NCBI RefSeq assembly: GCF_016623465.1
Contig: NZ_JAEDAJ010000001.1
Coordinates: forward strand, 751,963 to 815,962
Length of the DNA: 64,000 nucleotides
Source: Brachybacterium halotolerans
Lineage (GTDB): Bacteria; Actinomycetota; Actinomycetes; Actinomycetales; Dermabacteraceae
Direction: 5' to 3'
This document shows positions 1 through 6,742 of this stretch, piece by piece (the first letter of the stretch is position 1; each line of letters opens with the position of its first letter). The notes beneath the pieces are model-generated. The model saw nothing but the letters and a program-made list of their open reading frames with translations. It did no database searches and was not told the origin of the DNA. Both the position numbers and the translations under genes were made by a program.

Positions 1-143
1 CCTCGGGGATCACCGACTCCGCGAGGGCCCCCTGGTCCGCGAGGACCGCCCGGTCCGCGCGGATCACCGGGACCCTGGTGACCGCCGGGGCCTCCCGCGC
101 CGCCCGGACCACGGCGACCCTGTGACGCACCAGCCATGCCCAT
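1..143 (-). CDS. Partial 5' end of a divergent gene, Gly/Pro-rich N-terminus (possible regulator of the adjacent MFS pump)
   Basis: An open frame reads leftward from ATG at 143 to the window edge without a stop. The 47 visible residues are collagen-like, rich in GPGGPRG-type repeats, so only a disordered N-terminus is seen and no domain can be named. Its divergent position, with two palindromic boxes between it and the MFS gene, is typical of a TetR-type repressor controlling an exporter, but that role is inference. The frame could also be a chance product of GC-rich DNA; the sequence beyond position 1 would decide. Confidence 0.4.
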   Translation of the reverse strand, partial: MGMAGASQGRRGPGGAGGPGGHQGPGDPRGPGGPRGPGGPRGVGDPR

Positions 144-187
144 CGCCTCCCTCCGCCTTGTGCTCGTGACGGTCCAGGTCTACCTTA

Positions 188-220
188 TCGAACGTTGTTC
201 CATTCTCGAACGTCGTTCGA
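188..220. promoter_or_regulatory. Twin palindromic operator boxes upstream of the MFS gene
   Basis: Two 15-bp boxes lie 18 bp apart, start to start: TCGAACGTTGTTCCA at 188-202 and TCGAACGTCGTTCGA at 206-220. The second is a perfect palindrome around its central base. They sit 23-55 bp before the MFS start codon, as expected for a dimeric TetR/MarR-type repressor bound as two units. The cognate protein is probably the divergent gene that runs off the window. Confidence 0.7.
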
Positions 221-242
221 TACGACTCCCCAGGAGGTTCCC

Positions 243-1757
243 ATGACCACCACCCGACCGTCCGTCCCACCCGACGCCCCCGACGCGTCGACTCCGTCCA
301 CCCCGACCGCCGCGCCCACCCCGTCGGCCCGCATCTATCCGAGCCTCCGCGCCGCCTGGCTGCCGATGCTCGCCCTGTGCCTCGCCTTCTTCGTCGAGAT
401 GGTCGACAACACGCTGCTGAGCATCGCGCTGCCCACCATCAGCCGCGACCTGGGCAGCGGCACCACCGCCATGCAATGGATCACCGGCGCCTACTCGCTG
501 ACCTTCGGCGGGCTCCTGCTGACCGCCGGCTCCGCGGCCGATCGCCTCGGCCGCCGCCGCGTGCTGCTCGTGGGCCTCGCCGTCTTCGGCCTGCTCAGCC
601 TGCTGGTCGCCTTCGTCGAGACCACCGGCGAGCTGATCGCGCTGCGCGCCGCGCTCGGCATCGCCGCCGCGGCCATGGCGCCGATCACGAACTCGCTGGT
701 CTTCCGCCTGTTCGACGACGACACCGTGCGCATGCGCGCCATCACCGTGATGATGATCGTGGGCATGAGCGGCTTCATCCTCGGCCCGCTGCTCGGCGGC
801 ACCGCCCTGGCCCACGTGCGCTGGGAGTGGCTGCTCATGGTCAACGCCCCGATCGCCCTCATCGCCTTCATCGGCGTGCGCCGCGGCGTCGCCCCGGACC
901 GTCCCGAGGACCTCACCACTGAGAAGCTCGATCTGCCCGGCTCGATCCTCTCCATCGCCGCCATCGGCCTGGGCTGCTTCATGCTCACCAGCGGCGTCGA
1001 GAACGGCTGGACCTCGCCGGCCACGCTCGGCTGCCTCGTGGGCTGCGTGCTCGCGATCGTGCTGTTCGTCCTGCGCGAGCGCACCGCCGCCTCCCCCATG
1101 CTGGATCTGCGCCTGCTCGCGACCGGCACCGTCCGCGGCGCGGCGCTCGCCCAGATCGGCACCTCGATCGCCATGGCCGGCGTCATGTTCGCCCTGGTCA
1201 TGCACTTCCAGTTCGCCTACGGCTGGTCCCCCGTGCTCGCCGGACTCGCGAACCTGCCGATGATCCTCACGATGCTGGTCGCCTCACCGCTCGTGGAGCG
1301 TCTGGTGGCTCGCTTCGGCCACCGCATCGCCTGCCTCGTGGGCGCGGCGAGCCTGTTCGTGTCCCTCGCGGGGATGGCCTGGAGCGTGGACCACGGCTAC
1401 CTGCCGATCGCGATCTCCATGGTCATCATGTCCTTCGGCCTGCGGATCGTCATGACCACCTGCGCGGTCGCCCTCATCGGCGGCATGCCCGAGGACCGCA
1501 CCTCCATCGGCGCGGCCCTGAACGACACCGCGCAGGAGGTCGGCACCAGCGTCGGCACCGCCGTGGTGGGCACCCTCATCGCCGCGCTCGTGACGGCGAC
1601 GCTGCCCGCCGGCACCTGGTCCGACGGCCTGGTCGCGTCCTTCTTCCACGGCGAGCGGATCACCTTCGCGATCCTCGCGGTCGCCGTCGGGATCATCGCG
1701 ACCGTCGGTGCGCTCACGCTCACCGACTCCCACGAGACCGACGAGCACCCGGCCTGA
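243..1757 (+). CDS. MFS drug exporter, DHA2 (14-TM, EmrB/QacA-like) family
   Basis: This 504-residue inner-membrane protein has a roughly 40-residue Pro/Thr/Ala-rich cytoplasmic N-terminus followed by many hydrophobic segments. The first membrane helix carries the DHA2-type sequence DNTLLSIALPTI, and the next loop carries MFS motif A (GSAADRLGRRR). Members export hydrophobic or cationic drugs using the proton gradient. I chose ATG 243 because AGGAGG lies just upstream (232-237). An in-frame TTG at 195 would place the operator inside the gene. Expression is probably repressed through the twin boxes at 188-220. Its stop codon abuts that of the convergent thioesterase with no gap. The substrate cannot be inferred. 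Confidence 0.88.
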   Translation: MTTTRPSVPPDAPDASTPSTPTAAPTPSARIYPSLRAAWLPMLALCLAFFVEMVDNTLLSIALPTISRDLGSGTTAMQWITGAYSLTFGGLLLTAGSAADRLGRRRVLLVGLAVFGLLSLLVAFVETTGELIALRAALGIAAAAMAPITNSLVFRLFDDDTVRMRAITVMMIVGMSGFILGPLLGGTALAHVRWEWLLMVNAPIALIAFIGVRRGVAPDRPEDLTTEKLDLPGSILSIAAIGLGCFMLTSGVENGWTSPATLGCLVGCVLAIVLFVLRERTAASPMLDLRLLATGTVRGAALAQIGTSIAMAGVMFALVMHFQFAYGWSPVLAGLANLPMILTMLVASPLVERLVARFGHRIACLVGAASLFVSLAGMAWSVDHGYLPIAISMVIMSFGLRIVMTTCAVALIGGMPEDRTSIGAALNDTAQEVGTSVGTAVVGTLIAALVTATLPAGTWSDGLVASFFHGERITFAILAVAVGIIATVGALTLTDSHETDEHPA

Positions 1758-2240
1758 TCAGCCGCGGAACTCGAGCGGCTCGTCGGTGTACTGGTCCAGC
1801 AGCACGCGCACCTCGTCGCTCAGACGCGTCGCCCGCCCCTGCTCGCGCTCGACCACCACGATCGTGGTGCGCGCGCTGACGTAGGGGTAGGCGCCGTCCT
1901 GGTCGTCGGCCCGCAGCAGCCTGTAGTCCACGTCGAAGCTCGCCCCGCCCACGCGCGGCACCCACATCCGCACCAGCGCGCCCTCGCGCAGGTACTCGAT
2001 GGGCCGGTGGTACTCCAGGCGCTGGGAGGCGATGAGGGTGAGCAGCGGCGAGGTCGCGTCGAACAGGTCGAGCTGCGAGGGCCGGCGCACGGCCCCGCGC
2101 TCGATCTGCTCCTCGCTGGGCGACCAGAACGCGGCGATCCGCGCCTCCTCGAGGAGGCGCACCACGGCCGCGTTGTTCACGTGGCCGTAGGCGTCCAGAT
2201 CGGTCCAGCGGACAGGGACTGTGATGTCGAGATGAGCCAT
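1758..2240 (-). CDS. Acyl-CoA thioesterase, 4HBT hotdog fold (FadM/YbgC-like)
   Basis: This 160-residue cytoplasmic protein belongs to the single-hotdog thioesterases, which hydrolyse acyl-CoA to free acid and CoA. The family signature is RWTDLDAYGHVNN at about residues 11-23, with the catalytic Asp in DAYGHVNN. The length is normal. The start at 2240 is supported by a TACGAT hexamer (2247-2252 on the plus strand) exactly 6 nt before ATG, a leaderless arrangement. It diverges from a second thioesterase only 45 bp away, so the two may handle related acyl-CoA pools. Confidence 0.85.
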   Translation of the reverse strand: MAHLDITVPVRWTDLDAYGHVNNAAVVRLLEEARIAAFWSPSEEQIERGAVRRPSQLDLFDATSPLLTLIASQRLEYHRPIEYLREGALVRMWVPRVGGASFDVDYRLLRADDQDGAYPYVSARTTIVVVEREQGRATRLSDEVRVLLDQYTDEPLEFRG

Positions 2241-2285
2241 GGGGCCATCGTAGGGATCCGTGGGGGTCCGACGTACCATCGGCGC

Positions 2286-3257
2286 ATGTCGAACGCGCAT
2301 CCCGATCCGCTCTCCGGCCCCACGACCGGCGCCGACGCGCCCGATCCCGCCGCGGTCTCCGCCGCGCTGCTCGACCTGCTGGACCTGCGCACCCTCGAGG
2401 CCGACGGGACCAGCGGGTCCACCGGGGCCGACGGGGTCGACGGGGTCGACGGAGCCGTCTTCGAGGGCGACACGCGCCCTCAGCCCGGCGGGCACGTCTT
2501 CGGCGGGCAGGTGATGGGCCAGGCCGTCGTCGCCGTGGGCCGCACCGTCCCCGAGACCCGGCACATCCACTCGATGTACTCCTACTTCCTGGCACCGGGC
2601 GATCCGCATCAGCCGATCCGCTTCAGCGTCGACGCGCTGCGCGACGGCGGCTCCTTCTCGGTGCGCCGCGTGCTCGCGACCCAGGGCGAGCGCACGATCC
2701 TCGCGATGACGGCGTCGTTCCAGGAGGTGCAGGACGGCCTCCAGCACCAGGACCGCGCTCCCGAGGCGCCGGACCCCGAGGGCCTGCCCACCACGGCCGA
2801 GGTCCTCGCCGGGATCGACCATCCCGTGGCGCGCTACTGGGCGACGCAGCGTCCGATCGACATCCGCCACGTCACCGACCCGATCTACCTGCGGCCCGAC
2901 GGCTCGGGCGCCGAGTCCCAGATGCTGTGGATGCGGGTGCTCACGCCGATCGAGGCGGACCCGCTCGTGCACGACGCGATCCTCGCGTTCGCGAGCGACT
3001 ACACGCCCTTCGAGCCCATCCTGCGCCGCCAGGGCCTGAGCTGGGTGACGCCGGGCCTGCGGATGGCGACGATCGACCATGCGATCTGGTGGCACCAGCA
3101 CGTGGACGCCGGCGAATGGCTGCTGTACGTGCAGCGCTCCCCCTCGGCGTCGGGCGGTCGCGGCCTCACCCAGGGCGAGATGTTCGCGCGCGACGGCTCC
3201 CTGGTCGCGACCATCACCCAGGAGGGCATGATCCGCACCGGGGCCGACCGCCGCTGA
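2286..3257 (+). CDS. tesB: Acyl-CoA thioesterase II (TesB-like, double hotdog)
   Basis: This 323-residue protein has two hotdog halves. GGHVFGGQVMGQA is the N-terminal hotdog signature. The C-terminal half holds the likely catalytic residues: Asp in FASDYT and Gln in TQGEMF, matching the Asp/Gln/Thr triad known in E. coli TesB. An Asp/Gly-rich insertion (repeated DGVDG) at about residues 45-60 is unusual. ATG 2286 follows TACCAT by 6 nt, suggesting a leaderless mRNA. The likely role is hydrolysis of medium- and long-chain acyl-CoA. Confidence 0.88.
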   Translation: MSNAHPDPLSGPTTGADAPDPAAVSAALLDLLDLRTLEADGTSGSTGADGVDGVDGAVFEGDTRPQPGGHVFGGQVMGQAVVAVGRTVPETRHIHSMYSYFLAPGDPHQPIRFSVDALRDGGSFSVRRVLATQGERTILAMTASFQEVQDGLQHQDRAPEAPDPEGLPTTAEVLAGIDHPVARYWATQRPIDIRHVTDPIYLRPDGSGAESQMLWMRVLTPIEADPLVHDAILAFASDYTPFEPILRRQGLSWVTPGLRMATIDHAIWWHQHVDAGEWLLYVQRSPSASGGRGLTQGEMFARDGSLVATITQEGMIRTGADRR

Positions 3258-3281
3258 CGCGCGGCGCCGCCCCTCAGCGCG

Positions 3282-4625
3282 TCACTTCATCGCCTCGTTG
3301 CCAGCCTTCTGCGCCTCCGGGAGGCCGTCCTTCGCGCTCTTGCGGCCGATGAAGATCTCCTGGAACACGGGCATCGCCGCGGTGAGCCCGGCGTTCGCCT
3401 TGGCACCGGTGTCGGCGGGGGCCGGGTCCTTGGCGGCGTCGATGAAGACGCTGACGTCCTGCCCCTTGTCCTTCCAGTAGTTCACGAAGGTGTCCTGGAC
3501 GTCGCTGTTGCCCGGGAAGGAGACGCCCATCTCGCCGAAGGGCCGCTGCCCGTCGGCGCTGCCCAGCCAGGTCAGGAGCTTCGCGATGCCCTCCTGCTGG
3601 TCGTCGTCGGCCTTCGCGTTCCCCACGGCGACCACGCCGTGGACCAGGGACTTCGCGCCCGCCGGGCCGGCGACCATCGGGGCGATGCCCCACTCGAAGC
3701 TGTCGCCCACGGCCTCGTCGATCGCGCTCAGGCTGTAGGGGCCGGACTGGAAGAGCGCGAGCTTGCCCTGGGCGAACATGTCGCGGCAGAGGTCGCCGTT
3801 CTCGTTGGTGTCGGCCGCGTCGGGCGCGATCTGGTCCTTGTTCACGAGGTCCGCAAGGTACTGGAAGGTCGCGATGCCCTCCTTCGAGGCGAAGGCGTAC
3901 TGGTCCTTGTCGTTCTCCCAGTCCGCTCCGTTCGAGGCGAGGAACGGGCCGATGATCGCCTGGCGGTCGCACGAGGAGTTGAAGCCGAACCGGCTGCGGG
4001 AGTCCGCGTCGAAGCCCTTGTCGCCGGGGTGGCGGTCCTCCTTGTCGACCGTGAGGGCCTTGCCCGCCTCGCGCAGCGGGTCGGAGTCCTTGGAGGGGTC
4101 GAAGGAGAGGTCGGCAGGATCGATCTTCTCGGCGTCCAGCAGCTCCTTGTTGTAGAACAGCGCGATCGAGTCCCACAGCTGCGGGACCCCCCAGAGCTTC
4201 CCGTCGCGGGTGTAGAGGTCCACGACGGCCTTCTGCCACTGGTCCTTGTCGGCGCCGTCGACCGCGTCGTCGATCGCGACCAGGTTCCCGGCCTCCTGGA
4301 ACTGCACGTAGTTCGCGGAGTTCATGAGGTAGACGTCGGGGGCGTCGCCGCTCGCGACGTCCAGGGGCAGCTTCGTCCAGTAATCGTCCCAGGCGACGAC
4401 GTCGATGCTCACCTTCCACCCGGAGTCCTTCTCGAAGGCCTCGAAGGACTTCTCGTAGGCGGCCTTGGCGGTGTCGTCCCAGAGGCGGAACGTGAGGGAC
4501 TTGCCGCCCTTGCCGGAGCCGGAGCCCGAACCGGAGTCGCCCGAGCCCGAGGGCGAGCAGGCCGCGGCGGCCCCCACGGCACCTGTCGCGGCGAGGGCGG
4601 AGATCATGCGGCGTCGACTGATCAT
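3282..4625 (-). CDS. Carbohydrate ABC transporter substrate-binding lipoprotein
   Basis: This 447-residue extracellular binding protein belongs to the maltose/multiple-sugar (family 1) solute-binding group. The N-terminus has Arg pairs (SRRRMIS), a hydrophobic stretch and a lipobox ending at Cys23 (AAAAC), then a Gly/Ser linker, so it should be a lipid-anchored surface protein and possibly a Tat substrate. SLTFRLWDD and the SGDAPDVYLMNSAN stretch are typical of the family. An AAGGA ribosome site precedes ATG 4625. It is the last gene of a leftward operon with two permeases; no ATPase is encoded nearby, so a shared MsiK-type ATPase elsewhere is likely. The specific sugar is unknown, though upstream glgP suggests maltodextrins. 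Confidence 0.9.
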   Translation of the reverse strand: MISRRRMISALAATGAVGAAAACSPSGSGDSGSGSGSGKGGKSLTFRLWDDTAKAAYEKSFEAFEKDSGWKVSIDVVAWDDYWTKLPLDVASGDAPDVYLMNSANYVQFQEAGNLVAIDDAVDGADKDQWQKAVVDLYTRDGKLWGVPQLWDSIALFYNKELLDAEKIDPADLSFDPSKDSDPLREAGKALTVDKEDRHPGDKGFDADSRSRFGFNSSCDRQAIIGPFLASNGADWENDKDQYAFASKEGIATFQYLADLVNKDQIAPDAADTNENGDLCRDMFAQGKLALFQSGPYSLSAIDEAVGDSFEWGIAPMVAGPAGAKSLVHGVVAVGNAKADDDQQEGIAKLLTWLGSADGQRPFGEMGVSFPGNSDVQDTFVNYWKDKGQDVSVFIDAAKDPAPADTGAKANAGLTAAMPVFQEIFIGRKSAKDGLPEAQKAGNEAMK

Positions 4626-4786
4626 GGCGGGTCCTTCCGGAGGGCGGGCGCGAGCGGGTCGGCGGGCTGATGCGGCCGACGCCCGGTGGGTCGGGCGCGG
4701 TGGTCTCCCGCCGATCCGCCCATTGTGCCCCGATCCGGCCGACGAGCCGGGACCATTCCGACGTCCGAGGACACCCGGCGTCACGC

Positions 4787-5620
4787 TCAGCGCAGGGTGC
4801 TCGCGCCGATCGACCGGGTGATCTGGCGCTGGAAGATCACGAACAGTGCGATGAGCGGGAGCATCGCGAGGGTCGTCGCGGACATCACGAGGGTCCAGTT
4901 GCTCGCGTACTGCGACTGCAGGGCCGAGGTGGCCACCGTGACCGTCTGCCACGTCGGCCCCGAGGTGATGATCAGCGGCCACATGAAGCTGTTCCAATGG
5001 GTGACCACCGTGATCAGCACGAGGGTGACGATGATGGGCCGGTTCAGCGGGATCACGAGGTTCCACAGCAGGCGCAGGGTGCCCGCGCCGTCCAGGCGCA
5101 TGGCGTCCATGAGCTCGGTGGACATGCCGCGGAAGTTCTCGCGCAGCAGGAAGATCGCGTACGGGGAGCCCAGCACGAAGGGCAGCACGAGCGCCCAGAA
5201 CGTGTTGCGCATCCCCGCCTCGCTCATCATCAGGTACAGCGGCACCACCACCACGACCTGCGGCACCATGAGCGTCGCGACGTACACCCAGAACAGCAGG
5301 TCGCGGCCGGGGAACCGCAGCAGCGCGAAGGCGTAGGCGGCGAGCACGGAGAACACCATCTGCCCCACGAGGATCACGGCCACCATCTGCAGGGTGACCA
5401 CGAGCGGGGTGACGAAGCCGCCCTCGGAGGTGGTGAACAGGGACGTGAAGTTCTCGAGGGTGAGCGGTGAGGGCAGGGCCAGCGGCCCGTCCTGGACGAA
5501 CTGGCGGGGCGTCTTCAGAGCCGTGATCACCGACAGCGCGAACGGCGCGAGGGTTAGCAGGACGGCGATCAGCAGGACCGCGTAGGTCGCGGCCAGGGAC
5601 AGGGCTCGGCGTGCGTGCAT
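4787..5620 (-). CDS. Sugar ABC transporter permease, MalG-like
   Basis: A 277-residue integral membrane protein with about six helices forms half of the importer channel. The cytoplasmic EAA loop that docks to the ATPase is seen near residue 180 as MDAMRLDGAGTLRLLWNLVI. The start at 5620 has a strong AAGGAGG site. It lies 12 bp after the MalF-like gene and is certainly co-transcribed with it. A 161-bp gap separates it from the binding-protein gene, which could allow separate control of that more abundant component. Confidence 0.9.
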   Translation of the reverse strand: MHARRALSLAATYAVLLIAVLLTLAPFALSVITALKTPRQFVQDGPLALPSPLTLENFTSLFTTSEGGFVTPLVVTLQMVAVILVGQMVFSVLAAYAFALLRFPGRDLLFWVYVATLMVPQVVVVVPLYLMMSEAGMRNTFWALVLPFVLGSPYAIFLLRENFRGMSTELMDAMRLDGAGTLRLLWNLVIPLNRPIIVTLVLITVVTHWNSFMWPLIITSGPTWQTVTVATSALQSQYASNWTLVMSATTLAMLPLIALFVIFQRQITRSIGASTLR

Positions 5621-5632
5621 CGGGGTCCTCCT

Positions 5633-6496
5633 TCAGCTCAGGTCGTAGGTGATGCGGCGGCCGAAGTACCGCTGCTGGGCGACGGTGATCACGACCAGCA
5701 GGAGGAACAGCACCACCGCGACGGCGCTCGCCTTCCCCACGGCGAAGGAGTCGAAGGCCTGGTTGTAGATGAGCGAGGCGATCACCTCGGTGCGGTGCTC
5801 GGGTCCGCCGCCGGTGAGCGCGTAGACCATGTCGAACACCTGGAAGCTCGCGACCACCTGGGTGACTCCCAGGAAGAAGGTCGTGGGTCGCAGCAGCGGG
5901 ATCGTCATGAAGCGCAGCTGCTGGAGGGGGCTCGCCCCGTCGATGCGCGCCGCCTCGTAGATGCTCTCGGGGATCCGGGCCAGGCCGGCCTGGAAGAACA
6001 GGGACACGTATCCCACCTGCTGCCAGATCGCGACGAAGGCGACGGCGGGCAGCGCGAGCATCGGAGAGGTCAGCCATTCCACGCGCACGCCGAGCAGGGC
6101 GTTCAGCGCGCCCGTCGAGGGCTGGAAGATCCACTTCCACACCACGCCCAGGGCCAGCGGCGCGCACACCCACGGGATCACCACGATCACCCGCACGAGC
6201 GAGGATCCGGGCACGGCGCGCACGAGCTGCGTGGCGAGCACGAGACCCAGGGCGAGCGTGACGGGCACCGCGATGACGGTGAAGAGCACCGTGACGACCA
6301 GCGAGTTCAGCAGCGCTCCGCCGCTGAGCAGATCCGCGTAGTTCGCCAGCCCCACGAACTCGCGGGTGCCGATGAGGTCCCAGCGGAACAGGGAGACGAC
6401 GAAGGCGAGCAGCACCGGCAGCAGCAGGAAGGCGGTCACGCCGATGAGGCTGGGGGCGAGCAGGAGATAGCCGACCACGGGCGAACGGGGACGCAT
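5633..6496 (-). CDS. Sugar ABC transporter permease, MalF/UgpA-like
   Basis: This 287-residue protein has six predicted membrane helices and the EAA signature IYEAARIDGASPLQQLRFMT near residue 185, the ATPase contact of MalF-type subunits. It is the first gene of the importer operon (MalF-like, MalG-like, binding protein). The start at 6496 is preceded by CATACT with 6 nt spacing, so the operon mRNA may be leaderless. Palindromic element A1 (6595-6636) lies about 100 bp upstream, between this promoter and the end of glgP. Confidence 0.9.
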   Translation of the reverse strand: MRPRSPVVGYLLLAPSLIGVTAFLLLPVLLAFVVSLFRWDLIGTREFVGLANYADLLSGGALLNSLVVTVLFTVIAVPVTLALGLVLATQLVRAVPGSSLVRVIVVIPWVCAPLALGVVWKWIFQPSTGALNALLGVRVEWLTSPMLALPAVAFVAIWQQVGYVSLFFQAGLARIPESIYEAARIDGASPLQQLRFMTIPLLRPTTFFLGVTQVVASFQVFDMVYALTGGGPEHRTEVIASLIYNQAFDSFAVGKASAVAVVLFLLLVVITVAQQRYFGRRITYDLS

Positions 6497-6594
6497 CGGA
6501 CCAGTATGACGCCCGCGGCGGGTGCTCCCACCATGCGCATCGCCGACGGGCCGCGCCCGCCGTTCCCGGTGTCAAGGCTGTCGCCGACCGGCAC

Positions 6595-6636
6595 ATAGCG
6601 GCTCTCTCTGCCACATGTGGCAGAGAGAGCCGCTAT
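6595..6636. repeat. Palindromic element A1 (42-bp perfect inverted repeat)
   Basis: Two 21-nt arms match perfectly with no spacer: ATAGCGG, then CTCT, then CTCTGCCA, then CA, mirrored. Symmetry continues imperfectly to about 6579-6652. It lies 107 nt downstream of the glgP stop and about 98 nt upstream of the first sugar permease. It shares its framework with the element at 60693-60750 but differs at five arm positions, each changed in both arms. It has no U-tract, so it is not a standard terminator. Confidence 0.85.
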
Positions 6637-6742
6637 ACGCCGCTCCGCGACACAGGCCCACGCCGCCGGCTGCCTCCACGAGAGCAGAGCACGGCCGGCC
6701 GGCCACTTCGGGCGCAGCGCGGCGCCGGCGCCGGCGCCGGGA

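Noticed and set aside
195..242. TTG 195 as start of the first MFS gene
   Set aside because: It would place the operator boxes within the coding sequence; ATG 243 has a strong AGGAGG site.
6595..6636. The long palindromes as insertion-sequence ends or CRISPR repeats
   Set aside because: No transposase or target-site duplications are nearby, and the elements are single copies rather than regularly spaced arrays.
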